Below are positions 28,329 through 36,893 of a DNA stretch of 64,000 nucleotides, piece by piece. Location: positions 1 through 64,000 of the forward strand of contig JAHLYQ010000040.1 of the NCBI GenBank assembly GCA_025127975.1, in the 5' to 3' direction. Made by a program: the position numbers and the translations under genes. A model generated the notes under the pieces. The model did not search any database. It was not told the origin of the DNA and was given only the letters and a program-made list of their open reading frames with translations. The first letter of the stretch is position 1. Every line of letters begins with the position of its first letter. This DNA comes from Synechococcus sp. CS-1331. GTDB taxonomy: Bacteria; Cyanobacteriota; Cyanobacteriia; PCC-6307; Cyanobiaceae.

Positions 28329-29843
28329 TCAGCGCCCGAACTCAGCAGCGGTGCCCAGGGTCAGTACCTGGCCCCGCCGCGCCAGCAACTGGCGGCAGGC
28401 CATCAGGGCTGAGAGCGCCACGCCGGCGGTGCCTTCGCCGGGGTGAATCGAGTCGCCGCACAGCCACAGGCCTGGCAGGGGGGTGCGGCTGGCCAGGCCG
28501 AAGGGCCCGAAGCGACTGGGATGCTGGCCGAGTCCCCCCACAAAGCCGAAGGGGCGGCCCGTCCAGCGGGCGAAACCTCGCGGGGTGGCCAGCTCGCCGT
28601 GGCGCCATTGGTTGGGGGCAATTCCCAGCTGCCTTTGCAGCCCCCGTTGGATGCCTGCCAGGGCTTCGGCTTTGGCCTGGCCATAGGCCTGGCGGCTGAG
28701 GGCAAACCAGGGGCGCGCCGGGGTGAACACGCTGGCGATCACGGTGGCCTGGCCGGCCGGGGCCCGGCCATCGCCCTCGCGGCTCACCGACACAAACAGG
28801 GAGCCCGGCTCGTCCCAGTCGAGCTGCAGGTGGGCGGGACAGTCGCTCTGCAGCAGGCTCCGGTCCACGGCCCCGTAGAACACCACTGCTCCGGAGGGAT
28901 CGGGGAGGCTCGCCAGCCGGCGCCGATAGCCCCCAGGTAGCTGGCCTGGGAGCAGGTCGGGCAAACTCTGCACCGGCAGGGCCAGCACCACATCGGTAGC
29001 TGCCAGCGCAAAGGGCTGCGGCTGCTCGCCATGGACAACCCAGCCCGCGCCTTTGCGCTCGAGCTGCGTCACCCGGTGCCCCAGCCGCAGCTGGCCGCCG
29101 GCGGCCGCCAGGGCCTGCTCCAACTGCTGGCTGAGTACCTGCATTGAGCTCTCCAGATGCCATAGGCCCAGGGGTTCCTGACCCATGGCCAGCACGGTGG
29201 CTCCATAGAGGGCGGCGGTGCGATCAGCTGGCTCCTGGGAGTAGAGCCGCAGTTGCAGATCGAGAAAGCGGCGCAGACGCGGATCGCCGCCGCAGCCCGT
29301 GAGCATCAGCAGATCGGCCACGGTGGCGGTGATCAGCAGGCCACTGGCCAGGTTGGCGAGACGCAGGGTCGGCAGAAGTTGGGCCAGATCCCAGGGGCTG
29401 CGGGGGGGCAGCACGGGATCCCGGCCGGCGAAGGCCCAGTTGGCCTGGTGCAGGGCGGCGCAGAGTTGCCAGAAGCGGCCGCTGCCTGGAAATTGCTGCT
29501 CCCGCTCTGTGGCCCAGCGGGCTGGATCGCGCCAGATCCGCACCGGTGGTCGGCCATCGCCCAGGTCCACCACGCAGGCCGGATCCAGGGGTGTTGCGGC
29601 CGGCAGTGGCAGCTGGAAGTGCTCGAGCAGGCGCCGATGGCTGCCGCCGGGTTCCAGGCCCGCCACCTGGGTCGCGCCCACGTCGAAGGTGTAGTGCCCG
29701 CGGCGGAAGGTGCCGGCGCAGCCGCCGCTCTGGTGGTGGGCTTCAAGCAGATGAACCCCCAGACCGGCCTTGGCCAGCAGGGCCGCCGCGCTGAGACCGG
29801 CGATGCCGGCTCCCACAACCACCACATCAGGGTGCGTCTGCAT
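28329..29843 (-). CDS. crtD: C-3',4' desaturase CrtD-like carotenoid oxidoreductase
   Basis: FAD-dependent desaturase of the phytoene-desaturase/CrtI superfamily, used in myxol-type carotenoid synthesis where present. The FAD fold is at residues 7-20 (VVVVGAGIAGLSAA), and the C-terminal FAD site is GLWLCGDSIHPGEGTAGVAL. 504 residues fits the CrtD family better than CrtO, but CrtH-like isomerases share this layout, so the exact step is not certain. The start at 29843 (MQTHPDVVV) leaves 37 bases to the divergent kinase gene. Confidence 0.82.
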   Translation of the reverse strand: MQTHPDVVVVGAGIAGLSAAALLAKAGLGVHLLEAHHQSGGCAGTFRRGHYTFDVGATQVAGLEPGGSHRRLLEHFQLPLPAATPLDPACVVDLGDGRPPVRIWRDPARWATEREQQFPGSGRFWQLCAALHQANWAFAGRDPVLPPRSPWDLAQLLPTLRLANLASGLLITATVADLLMLTGCGGDPRLRRFLDLQLRLYSQEPADRTAALYGATVLAMGQEPLGLWHLESSMQVLSQQLEQALAAAGGQLRLGHRVTQLERKGAGWVVHGEQPQPFALAATDVVLALPVQSLPDLLPGQLPGGYRRRLASLPDPSGAVVFYGAVDRSLLQSDCPAHLQLDWDEPGSLFVSVSREGDGRAPAGQATVIASVFTPARPWFALSRQAYGQAKAEALAGIQRGLQRQLGIAPNQWRHGELATPRGFARWTGRPFGFVGGLGQHPSRFGPFGLASRTPLPGLWLCGDSIHPGEGTAGVALSALMACRQLLARRGQVLTLGTAAEFGR

Positions 29844-29880
29844 GGGGGCATGCTGGCAGCTGACTCCCCGCCACGGCGCC

Positions 29881-30849
29881 ATGGCTGCCGCGCCCGCCGA
29901 TCCCCTCACCGCCTGGCTAACGGATCGACTCGGCCGCCGCCTGGTGGCGCGCACGGAGGTGGGCGGGGGCTGCATCCACCGGGCCTGGCGGCTCCAGTTT
30001 GCCGACGGGGGCGTGTTGTTTGCCAAAACCAACAGGGCCGCCGCCCTGCCCCTGCTTGGGGCGGAAGTGGAGGGACTCCTGGCGTTGGCGGCCCACGCGC
30101 CAGCCGGCCTGGTGGTTCCCGAGCCCCTGGCCTGGGGGACGGCCGCTGATCAGGCCGTGCTGGTGATGCCCTGGCTGGACCTCGACGGGATTGGTGGGGG
30201 CTCGGGCGACACCGCTGCGGTGTTTCGATTGGGCCAAAGCCTGGCGGATTTGCACCGGGCCAGCGCCGCCAGCTCGTCGGGCCAGGGCTATGGCTGGCCG
30301 GCCGCCAACTTCATCGGTTCGGCCCCCCAAGCCAATGGTTGGCGATCCAGCTGGGGCCAGTTTTTCGTCGAGTGCCGGCTGGCCCCCCAGCTCGCCTGGG
30401 TCGCAAGAAGGAGCAGGCCGCTGCAGGGAGCTGCGGCCCTGCTGGAGCTCGTGCCGCAATGGTTGGCAGGTCACCCTGCCGAGCCGGTGCTCGTGCACGG
30501 CGATCTCTGGTGTGGCAATGCGGCCTTGCTCAGCGATGGCAGTGGGGTCATCTTTGACCCTGCCTGCTACTGGGGGGATCGGGAGGTGGATCTGGCGATG
30601 GCCCAGTTGTTTGGCGGCTTTTCGCCCAGCTTCTTTGAGGGCTATTCAAGTGGCTGGCCCCTTGCGCCCGGGGCCAGCGGGCGGGTGGCCCTCTACAACC
30701 TCTATCACTTGCTCAACCACGCCAACCTCTTTGGTGGCAGCTACGGGCAAAGGGCCCAAGCCTCCATCCTCGAACTGCTCAGCCGAGGTATTCCTGGCGG
30801 AGGTTCTGCAGCTTCGACACCACAGCACCGCGTTTCTCACTGGTTGTGA
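29881..30849 (+). CDS. Fructosamine kinase family protein
   Basis: Homologue of fructosamine/ketosamine-3-kinases, which phosphorylate Amadori products and so help reverse protein glycation. The Brenner-type catalytic loop is LVHGDLWCGNAALL and the metal site is IFDPACYWGDREVDLAM. It starts at 29881 (MAAAPADPL); the upstream frame is antisense to crtD. The last 23 residues (from about ILELLS) run through the 3' end of the CAAD gene, a 71-base tail-to-tail overlap, and are probably a readthrough extension beyond the normal family end. Confidence 0.88.
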   Translation: MAAAPADPLTAWLTDRLGRRLVARTEVGGGCIHRAWRLQFADGGVLFAKTNRAAALPLLGAEVEGLLALAAHAPAGLVVPEPLAWGTAADQAVLVMPWLDLDGIGGGSGDTAAVFRLGQSLADLHRASAASSSGQGYGWPAANFIGSAPQANGWRSSWGQFFVECRLAPQLAWVARRSRPLQGAAALLELVPQWLAGHPAEPVLVHGDLWCGNAALLSDGSGVIFDPACYWGDREVDLAMAQLFGGFSPSFFEGYSSGWPLAPGASGRVALYNLYHLLNHANLFGGSYGQRAQASILELLSRGIPGGGSAASTPQHRVSHWL

Positions 30850-31219
30850 GGTTCTGCCAGCTCCAATTGCCCACTACCACCAGGCCAAGCAGTTCAAGCA
30901 GGCCTGGCACCACGGGCAGAAGGTTGATGGTGTCGAGCACTCCCTTGATCAGGATCTGGGCCACGATCACCGCCAGGATCACCCCGGTGGACTTGCCGAT
31001 CCGGCCCATCTGGCTCCAGTCCACCTTGTCGAGGGTGGCGTTCACCTTGGTCAGGATCTCGCTGTAGCGCTCTGTGAAGCTGACCTCGGATTTGGCGTCG
31101 GCATCGGAAGTGGCTTCTGAGCCGGTTGCTGAGCCTGTTTCGGATCCAGTGGTGGCAGCGCCTGGCTCCACTCCAGTGGCAGTTTCCTGCTCAACTGCTT
31201 CGGGGGTGGTGTCACTCAT
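30779..31219 (-). CDS. CAAD-domain membrane protein (CURT1-like)
   Basis: A 146-residue protein with an acidic Thr/Ser/Gly-rich N-terminus, two predicted membrane helices (about STGVILAVIVAQILIKGVL and LLPVVPGLLELLGLVVVGN) and the terminal amphipathic helix EKRGAVVSKLQNLRQEYLG. This is the cyanobacterial CAAD layout, shared with thylakoid-curvature proteins of plants and domains attached to some aminoacyl-tRNA synthetases. Start at the ATG 31219 (MSDTTPEA). It overlaps the end of the fructosamine kinase gene. Confidence 0.87.
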   Translation of the reverse strand: MSDTTPEAVEQETATGVEPGAATTGSETGSATGSEATSDADAKSEVSFTERYSEILTKVNATLDKVDWSQMGRIGKSTGVILAVIVAQILIKGVLDTINLLPVVPGLLELLGLVVVGNWSWQNLTTSEKRGAVVSKLQNLRQEYLG

Positions 31220-31264
31220 GGACCGGATGGTGGGCAAGGTTGGACTGGTTCACAAGGTATCGGT

Positions 31265-31738
31265 GTGTGTTTGCAAGCGCCAGCTCATCTCAGGGCAGAT
31301 TTGCAGCTGCTCACCGTTCTGAGCCGGATTTTGGCAGTGGCCCAACCCGAGGAGGGTTGTGCCTTGCTGCTGGGCCAGAGGCAGAGCGATGGTTGGCAAC
31401 TGCGTCGGATCTGGCCTTGCTGCAACGTCTGGCCCCAGCCTGGGGCGCGCAACCACCGCTTCGCGATTGATCCCCGCGAGCAACTGCTGGCCCAGAAGTG
31501 GGCAAGGGAGCGGGGGCTGGAGCTGCTGGGCTCGGCCCACAGCCACCCCGTCACGGCCCCAGTGCCCTCCACCACCGACTGCAGGCTCTGCGTCTGGCCA
31601 GCATTGATGGTGATCATGGGCGCGGTAGGCAGTGGCGATGGGAGTCAGGGTCAAGGTCAGGGCCAGGAGCTGGTGGGGTGGTGGATCTGCCAGCCCCCGG
31701 CCCCGCCCCAGCGCCTGCCGTGGAGAATGGAAAGCTGA
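31265..31738 (+). CDS. JAMM/M67-family metallopeptidase
   Basis: A 157-residue Mpr1-Pad1-type zinc peptidase. The JAMM motif is intact: Glu in PEEGCALLLG, then AHSHPVTAPVPSTTD, giving HxHx7Sx2D. Bacterial JAMM proteins of this size cleave C-terminal extensions from ubiquitin-like sulfur carriers (for example Mec+ and QbsD) or act on isopeptides. The gene starts with GTG at 31265 and ends 11 bases before moeB, so the two are probably co-transcribed, which fits a role in sulfur-carrier processing. The tail after residue 120 is low complexity. Confidence 0.85.
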   Translation: MCLQAPAHLRADLQLLTVLSRILAVAQPEEGCALLLGQRQSDGWQLRRIWPCCNVWPQPGARNHRFAIDPREQLLAQKWARERGLELLGSAHSHPVTAPVPSTTDCRLCVWPALMVIMGAVGSGDGSQGQGQGQELVGWWICQPPAPPQRLPWRMES

Positions 31739-31749
31739 TCCCAGCGGCC

Positions 31750-32922
31750 ATGCTTCCTCCCGACACCAGCGGCGTCCAGCTCAGCCCCGATGAGGTGGCC
31801 CGCTACGGCCGGCACTTAATCCTGCCCGAGATTGGCATGGAGGGCCAGAAGCGGCTCAAGGCCGCCTCGGTGCTTTGTGTCGGCACAGGAGGGCTGGGTT
31901 CGCCGCTGCTGCTCTATCTAGCCGCTGCCGGGGTGGGCCGCCTCGGCATCGTCGATTTCGACGTGGTCGACCACTCCAACCTGCAGCGCCAGGTGATCCA
32001 CGGCACCAGCTGGGTGGGCAAGCCCAAGATCGAATCGGCCAAGGCGCGCATCCTCGAGATCAACCCCCACTGCCAGGTGGATCTCTACCCAACGGCGCTG
32101 ACCAGCGAGAACGCTCTCGAGATCATCCGGCCCTACGACATCGTCTGCGACGGCACCGACAACTTCCCCACCCGCTACCTGGTGAACGACGCCTGCGTGC
32201 TGCTGGGTAAGCCCAATGTCTACGGCTCGATCTTTCGCTTCGAGGGCCAGGCCACGGTGTTCAATCTGGATGCGGAAAGCCCCAACTACCGCGACCTGTT
32301 CCCCGAGCCACCGCCGCCGGGCATGGTGCCCTCCTGCGCCGAGGGCGGAGTGGTGGGGGTGCTACCCGGCATCATCGGCCTGATCCAGGCAACCGAAGCC
32401 GTGAAGATCATTGCTGGCATCGGCACCAGCCTCAGCGGCCGCCTGTTGTTATTTGATGCCCTGGGCATGAAGTTCCGCGAGCTCAAACTTCGGCCCAACC
32501 CCGAGCGCCCGGTGATCGACAAACTTATTGATTATCAGGAGTTCTGCGGGGTGGGCGGCAGTGCTCCGGGCCAGGAGGAGGCCGGCGCGGTGGAAAGCAT
32601 CAGTGTTACCGAACTCAAAACCCTGCTCGATGGCGACACCAGTGGCCTGGTGCTGGTGGATGTGCGCAATCCCCCCGAGGCCGACATAGCCGTGATCGCC
32701 GGAGCCACCCTCATCCCCCTCGACCAGATCGAGAGCGGCGTGGCGATTGATCAGATCCGCGACCTGGCGGCCGGCAAGAAGCTTTACGTGCACTGCAAGC
32801 TGGGCGGCCGCAGCGCCAAAGCGCTGATCGCCCTGGGGCGCCATGGCATCGAGGGGATCAATGTCTCAGGCGGCATCGACGCCTGGAGCCAGGAGGTGGA
32901 TCCATCCGTGCCGCGCTACTGA
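31750..32922 (+). CDS. moeB: Molybdopterin-synthase adenylyltransferase MoeB with rhodanese domain
   Basis: A 390-residue E1-like enzyme that adenylates the C-terminal glycine of a sulfur carrier, here fused to a rhodanese domain. GTGGLGSPLLLYLAAAGVG is the nucleotide site, DGTDNFPTRYLVND the substrate loop and MVPSCAEGGVVGVLPG the crossover. The rhodanese half (from about 280) has active-site YVHCKLGGRSAKAL. The two CxxC zinc pairs of E. coli MoeB are absent (NYRDLFP in place of CYRCLFP, and RPVI after LRPNPE). MOCS3-type architecture. ATG at 31750 chosen. Confidence 0.93.
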   Translation: MLPPDTSGVQLSPDEVARYGRHLILPEIGMEGQKRLKAASVLCVGTGGLGSPLLLYLAAAGVGRLGIVDFDVVDHSNLQRQVIHGTSWVGKPKIESAKARILEINPHCQVDLYPTALTSENALEIIRPYDIVCDGTDNFPTRYLVNDACVLLGKPNVYGSIFRFEGQATVFNLDAESPNYRDLFPEPPPPGMVPSCAEGGVVGVLPGIIGLIQATEAVKIIAGIGTSLSGRLLLFDALGMKFRELKLRPNPERPVIDKLIDYQEFCGVGGSAPGQEEAGAVESISVTELKTLLDGDTSGLVLVDVRNPPEADIAVIAGATLIPLDQIESGVAIDQIRDLAAGKKLYVHCKLGGRSAKALIALGRHGIEGINVSGGIDAWSQEVDPSVPRY

Positions 32923-32931
32923 GCTCCGAGC

Positions 32932-34080
32932 TCAGTAATCCACGCCCCGCTTGAGATCCACGCCCCGCTCTGCGTAGTGCTTGTGGCACACCATCTCTGA
33001 GTAAACGCTGGCCAGGTCGAAGTAGGCGGGTCGGTTTTTGCAGCGGCCGGTGAGGATCACTTCCGTTTCGGCGGGCTTGCGCAACAGGGTCTGCACGATC
33101 GGCTCCACCGGCAGTAGCTCGAGATCCACCGTGGGGTTGATCTCATCGAGGATCACGGTTTTGTAGAGGCCGCTGGAGATGGCTGCCCTGGCGATCTCCC
33201 AGGCCCGCTCGGCCTCCACGTAGTCGATCGGCTGCTGCTGGCCGCGCCAGACAATCGCATCGCGGCCAGAGCGCAGGTGATCCACCAGGTGGGGATAGCT
33301 CTCGCGCAGGGCGGCAATCGCCGCATCCTCGGTGTAGCCGCTGCCGCCCTTGAGCCACTGCAGGATCAGCACCCGGTGGCTTTTGTCTTGGCTGATACCC
33401 CGGCCGATGGCCTGTAGGCCCTTGCCGAGGGCGCTGGTGGATTTGCCCTTGCCCTCGCCGGTGTAGATCTCGACCCCATCGAGACCTCCGGGCCCCTGGT
33501 GGGCCCGCATTTCCGAGTGGAGGTCTGCCAGTTGCACCAGCTTGTGGGGGGCACCGCGCCCCGTGCAGATAACCTCCATGCCGCCTGGCTTGGCCGCCAG
33601 GGTGCGGGCCACGTCGTCGATGTCCAGCAGGCCCAGATCCAGCACGGGGTTGAGCTCATCGAGCACCACCACCGAGTAGAGGTCGCTGGCGATGGCGCCC
33701 TTGGCAATGTCCCAGCCGCGCTGGGCCTCCTGCCGGTCGAATTTGGTCGCCTCCTCGGCGCTGAAGAATTCGCCCCGGCCCGTGCGCACCTGGTCGATCA
33801 GGTGGGGGAAGCCCTGCTGCAGGGCTTCGATGGCGGCATCTTCGTCGTAGGCCCGGCCCGGCCCCTTGAGGAAGCGCAGCAGCAACACCCTGGTGCGTTT
33901 CTGCTCGCAGATGCCCAGGCCGATCGTGCGCAGCACCACCCCGAGGGCGGCCTGGCTCTTGCCCTTGCCGTCGCCGTCATACACATGCAGCTGGCCGTGG
34001 GCCCGCTCATCGCTGCCGGCGGCAGTGCGGATGCCGATGCCCCGGCCCGTGCCCCGCTGCGGCGTCTGGGTGCTGCTCAT
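32932..34080 (-). CDS. Tandem-duplicated corrinoid adenosyltransferase (CobA/CobO type)
   Basis: Two CobO-like P-loop domains lie head to tail in 382 residues. The first has YDGDGKGKSQAALG near 35 and SVVVLDELNPVLDLGLL; the second has YTGEGKGKSTSALG near 208 and TVILDEINPTVDLELL. CobA/CobO enzymes transfer the adenosyl group of ATP to cob(I)alamin intermediates. Both copies keep the P-loop and the DE(L/I)NP signature, so both may be active. Double-domain versions occur in cyanobacteria; single-domain enzymes are about 200 residues. Divergent from larE by 63 bases. Confidence 0.88.
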   Translation of the reverse strand: MSSTQTPQRGTGRGIGIRTAAGSDERAHGQLHVYDGDGKGKSQAALGVVLRTIGLGICEQKRTRVLLLRFLKGPGRAYDEDAAIEALQQGFPHLIDQVRTGRGEFFSAEEATKFDRQEAQRGWDIAKGAIASDLYSVVVLDELNPVLDLGLLDIDDVARTLAAKPGGMEVICTGRGAPHKLVQLADLHSEMRAHQGPGGLDGVEIYTGEGKGKSTSALGKGLQAIGRGISQDKSHRVLILQWLKGGSGYTEDAAIAALRESYPHLVDHLRSGRDAIVWRGQQQPIDYVEAERAWEIARAAISSGLYKTVILDEINPTVDLELLPVEPIVQTLLRKPAETEVILTGRCKNRPAYFDLASVYSEMVCHKHYAERGVDLKRGVDY

Positions 34081-34143
34081 GGCGAGATGTTACCGGCGCC
34101 TTTGGCTTGGGGTTGGCAGGATCGGGTCAGGATTGGGGCCCGG

Positions 34144-35031
34144 ATGCACTTTTCTCTTTTAGAACCTCTGCCACCGGCCCTGGCGGGGGCCTTGACCGAA
34201 CTGCGTGGCCAGCTGGCAGCCCTCAACCCGGTGGTGGTGGCCTACTCCGGCGGGGTGGACAGTGCCCTGGTAGCGGCTATCGCCCTCGAGCAGTGTGGGC
34301 AGGGGGCCCTGGCGATCACCGGGGTTTCACCGGCCCTGGCGCCCCACCTGCGTCAGGAAGCCCGCATCCAGGCCGGCTGGCTTGGCATTCGCCACCGGGA
34401 AATCCCCACCTCGGAGCTGGCCGACCCTGCCTACGCCAGCAATCCTGAGCAGCGCTGCTATGCCTGTAAGCGGGAGTTGCACCGCCTGCTGGCGCCGATT
34501 GCGGCGGCGGCGAGGGGAGCCAGCGTGGTCGATGGCGTCAATGCCGATGACCTTGGCGACCATCGCCCGGGCATCCGGGCTGCCCGGGAATTCGGCGTGC
34601 GTTCTCCCCTGGCTGCGGTTGGCCTGACTAAAGCTGAGGTGCGCCAGCTTTCGAGGGCGCTGGGTTTGCCCTGGTGGGACAAGCCCGCCCAGCCCTGCCT
34701 GGCGTCCCGCTTTGCCTACGGGGAGCCGATCACGGCTGAACGGCTGCAACGGGTGGCGGCGGCGGAGGCCTGGTTGTTGGCCGCCGGCTGGGCCCAGGTG
34801 CGGGTGCGCTGCCAGGGCCAGACGGCCCGCATCGAGCTCCCGGCCGAGCAACTCGAACGGGCCCTTGGCCGCTGGGCCCAGAGCGAGCCCAGGCAGGCCC
34901 TGGTGGCGGCCTTCCTCGCCCTTGGCTTCACGGCCGTGGGTCTGGACCTGGAGGGACTGGTGAGCGGCAAGCTCAACCGGGAGCTTGCGGCCAGTCCGCT
35001 TCCCGCGCTCAGCGGCTCAGGGCAGCAGTAA
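34144..35031 (+). CDS. larE: LarE-like ATP-dependent sacrificial sulfur transferase
   Basis: PP-loop enzyme related to LarE, which donates its own cysteine sulfur to make the nickel-pincer cofactor of lactate racemase. [17 protein letters not shown] is the ATP motif, [20 protein letters not shown] the family signature and [18 protein letters not shown] holds the cysteine that is consumed. 295 residues. LarB and LarC are not next to it, so the cofactor route here is unproven. The ATG at 34144 is chosen. Its 3' end overlaps speD tail to tail by 23 bases. Confidence 0.88.
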   Translation: MHFSLLEPLPPALAGALTELRGQLAALNPVVVAYSGGVDSALVAAIALEQCGQGALAITGVSPALAPHLRQEARIQAGWLGIRHREIPTSELADPAYASNPEQRCYACKRELHRLLAPIAAAARGASVVDGVNADDLGDHRPGIRAAREFGVRSPLAAVGLTKAEVRQLSRALGLPWWDKPAQPCLASRFAYGEPITAERLQRVAAAEAWLLAAGWAQVRVRCQGQTARIELPAEQLERALGRWAQSEPRQALVAAFLALGFTAVGLDLEGLVSGKLNRELAASPLPALSGSGQQ

Positions 35032-35515
35032 ACGGCTGCCCATGCAGGGGCTCCCGCAGATTGCTGTGGATGCAGGAGGGGGTTTCGCGGCGGAAGCTCG
35101 TGAGCTTGTGGGTGTCAGCCAACAGCTCATCGACAAGCACGGCACAGGCCTTTTCCGGCATGGTGTGGTCCCCGCAGGTGAACACATCCACCGCTGCATA
35201 GCCCGATTCGGGCCAGGTGTGGATGGAGATGTGCGATTCGGCCAGCAGGGCCAGCCCCGTGACGCCCTGGGGTTCGAAACGGTGGGTGATCAGGTTGAGC
35301 AGGGTGGCACCGGCACGCTTTGCTGCTGCGGTGATGGTGGCCCTGAGGAAAAGTTCGTCGTCGAGCTTGGTGCCGTCGCAACCGTAGAGCTCGAGAATGC
35401 AGTGTTTCCCGACGGTGTCGGAAACCTGGTGGGGGAGGGGGGCAGCTGGGTGGATCGCTGCGGGGGCCTCGGTCCATCCCGGGTTCGGGTGGAGGCAGGG
35501 CAGGGTCTGGGTCAT
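35009..35515 (-). CDS. speD: S-adenosylmethionine decarboxylase proenzyme
   Basis: Makes the aminopropyl donor for spermidine. The 168-residue proenzyme should self-cleave before Ser in [19 protein letters not shown], generating the pyruvoyl group. [13 protein letters not shown] near residue 46 and the Cys in [14 protein letters not shown] are typical of the bacterial family. An N-terminal stretch of about 30 residues lies before the conserved core. It is 23 bases downstream of recF on the same strand. Confidence 0.95.
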   Translation of the reverse strand: MTQTLPCLHPNPGWTEAPAAIHPAAPLPHQVSDTVGKHCILELYGCDGTKLDDELFLRATITAAAKRAGATLLNLITHRFEPQGVTGLALLAESHISIHTWPESGYAAVDVFTCGDHTMPEKACAVLVDELLADTHKLTSFRRETPSCIHSNLREPLHGQPFTAALSR

Positions 35516-35537
35516 CGAAGTTGACCGAACAAGCCAA

Positions 35538-36656
35538 TCACCATAGATGGTTATGAGCGCTGATTTGGCCGGCGTGCATGTGCACCAGCTGGCTCTGGGC
35601 CTGCCAGCCGCCGCTAAAGGCCCCCAGGTGGGTGGCGCTCACCAGGCACTGGTGGCCTTCGCCCACCGCCTCGAGCAGCAGTTGTTGCCGTTCCGGATCG
35701 AGCTCGGCCAGCACGTCGTCGAGCAGCAGCAGGGGCGGCTCCCCCAGCACCGTGCCCACCAGCTCCAACTCGGCCAGCTTGAGGGCCAGCACCAGGGTGC
35801 GCTGCTGGCCCGCCGAGCCGTAGCGCCGAGCCCCCTGCCCGGCCAGGATCAAGCCCAGCTCGTCGCGGTGGGGCCCCACCGTGCACTGCCCGAGCCGCAG
35901 TTCTTCGCCCCGCTGCTGCTGCAGTTGGGCCAGCAGGGCCTCCCGCCAGGGATCTTCGGCATCTTCGCCACCCACCTGGGCGCCGCCCTGATACTCGAGC
36001 TCCAGGCATTCCCGGCCGCCGCTGAGCCTTGCCTGCCAGGCGGCCGCCAGGGGCTCCAGCCTGCGGATGGCCCGCGACCGACGGCGCTGCAGCCGGGTGC
36101 CGATCACAGCCATCTGCAGATCAAAGGCATCGAGCAGGCCCTGCAGATCGCCGCCGCCGAGGCCCCGCCGCAGCAGCTGGCTGCGCTGGCGCAGGAGCCG
36201 GCCGTAGCGGCTGAGCAGGTCGCCATAGACAGGTTCGAGCTGCAGCACCACCCGGTCGAGCCATTGGCGCCGGCCAGCGGGCTCGCCCCGCACCAATTCG
36301 AGGTCGAGGGCGCTGAAACCCACGCAGCGCAGCGATCCCAGCAGGTCGAGCTGGCGATCCAGCACCTTGCCGTTGCGCTGGGCCATGCGCCCGCCGCTGC
36401 GGCGCAGGTGGAGCGCCAGCTGATCACCGCTGCCGGTTGAGGCCCGCACCTGGCAGCTGCTCTGCCCGTGCTGGATCAGGTCGCGATCGCTGGCGGTGCG
36501 GTGGGAACGCAGGCACCCCAGCAATTCCACCGATTCCAGCAGGTTTGATTTGCCCTCGCCATTGGCGCCAATCACCAGCAGCCGGGGGGCCTCCAGGGCC
36601 AGCTCCAGATGGCTGATATTGCGAAAGTTCAGCAGCTCCAGGCGGTGCAGCCGGAT
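35538..36656 (-). CDS. recF: DNA replication and repair protein RecF (non-standard start)
   Basis: SMC-like ATPase that helps load RecA on gapped DNA. Walker A is [15 protein letters not shown], and the signature and Walker B are [20 protein letters not shown] and [17 protein letters not shown]. The conserved opening [18 protein letters not shown] is encoded just 5' of the first conventional start (GTG 36575), which would delete it. Between an in-frame TAA near 36717 and that opening there is no ATG, GTG or TTG. The coordinates given use the ATC at 36656, which yields 372 residues, the normal length; GTC or another codon nearby is possible. Confidence 0.85.
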   Translation of the reverse strand: MRLHRLELLNFRNISHLELALEAPRLLVIGANGEGKSNLLESVELLGCLRSHRTASDRDLIQHGQSSCQVRASTGSGDQLALHLRRSGGRMAQRNGKVLDRQLDLLGSLRCVGFSALDLELVRGEPAGRRQWLDRVVLQLEPVYGDLLSRYGRLLRQRSQLLRRGLGGGDLQGLLDAFDLQMAVIGTRLQRRRSRAIRRLEPLAAAWQARLSGGRECLELEYQGGAQVGGEDAEDPWREALLAQLQQQRGEELRLGQCTVGPHRDELGLILAGQGARRYGSAGQQRTLVLALKLAELELVGTVLGEPPLLLLDDVLAELDPERQQLLLEAVGEGHQCLVSATHLGAFSGGWQAQSQLVHMHAGQISAHNHLW

Positions 36657-36724
36657 GGCTCTGACGCGACGGGAGGTTAAGGTAATTCCTCCGGAGCTCT
36701 GCTCCGGCCATGGGCCTTAGCCAT

Positions 36725-36798
36725 GGGCATGTAGCTCAGTTGGATAGAGCATCAGATTCCGGTTCTGAGGGTCGGGGGTTCGAGTCCCTCCATGCTCG
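36725..36798 (+). tRNA. tRNA-Arg (CCG)
   Basis: A 74-nt tRNA with acceptor stem GGGCATG/CATGCTC (one G-U pair), D-loop AGTTGGATAGA, anticodon CCG within TTCCGGT, and T-loop GGTTCGAGTCC. It reads CGG arginine codons. CCA is not encoded. Confidence 0.95.
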
Positions 36799-36802
36799 CT
36801 AC

Positions 36803-36893
36803 TTATCAGGTCAGTACTGATCAGGTCAGTTGGCTCAGCGGGCCAACTCAGTAAGGGGATCAACCCAGGAAGCGAATCAACCCAGTAAGCGAA
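36803..36893. repeat. Short direct repeats behind tRNA-Arg
   Basis: The sequence ATCAGGTCAGT occurs at about 36804 and 36818, and a roughly 17-base unit related to AAGCGAATCAACCCAGT recurs about three times between 36850 and 36893. The region ends at the stop codon of the GNAT-like gene. No T-run or gene is seen. Confidence 0.6.

Noticed and set aside
33499..34143. Upstream extension of the larE frame
   Set aside because: Antisense to the corrinoid adenosyltransferase gene; LarE proteins begin near the ATG at 34144.
34081..34143. Possible cobalamin riboswitch ahead of the adenosyltransferase gene
   Set aside because: The 63-base gap to larE is too short for the roughly 200-base element and lacks its conserved core.
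35547..36440. 297-codon frame opposite recF
   Set aside because: Gln/Leu/Ala-rich antisense shadow with no homology I recognise.
36424..36711. 95-codon frame overlapping the recF start
   Set aside because: It is another phase of the recF N-terminal coding sequence; the recF phase has the conserved residues.
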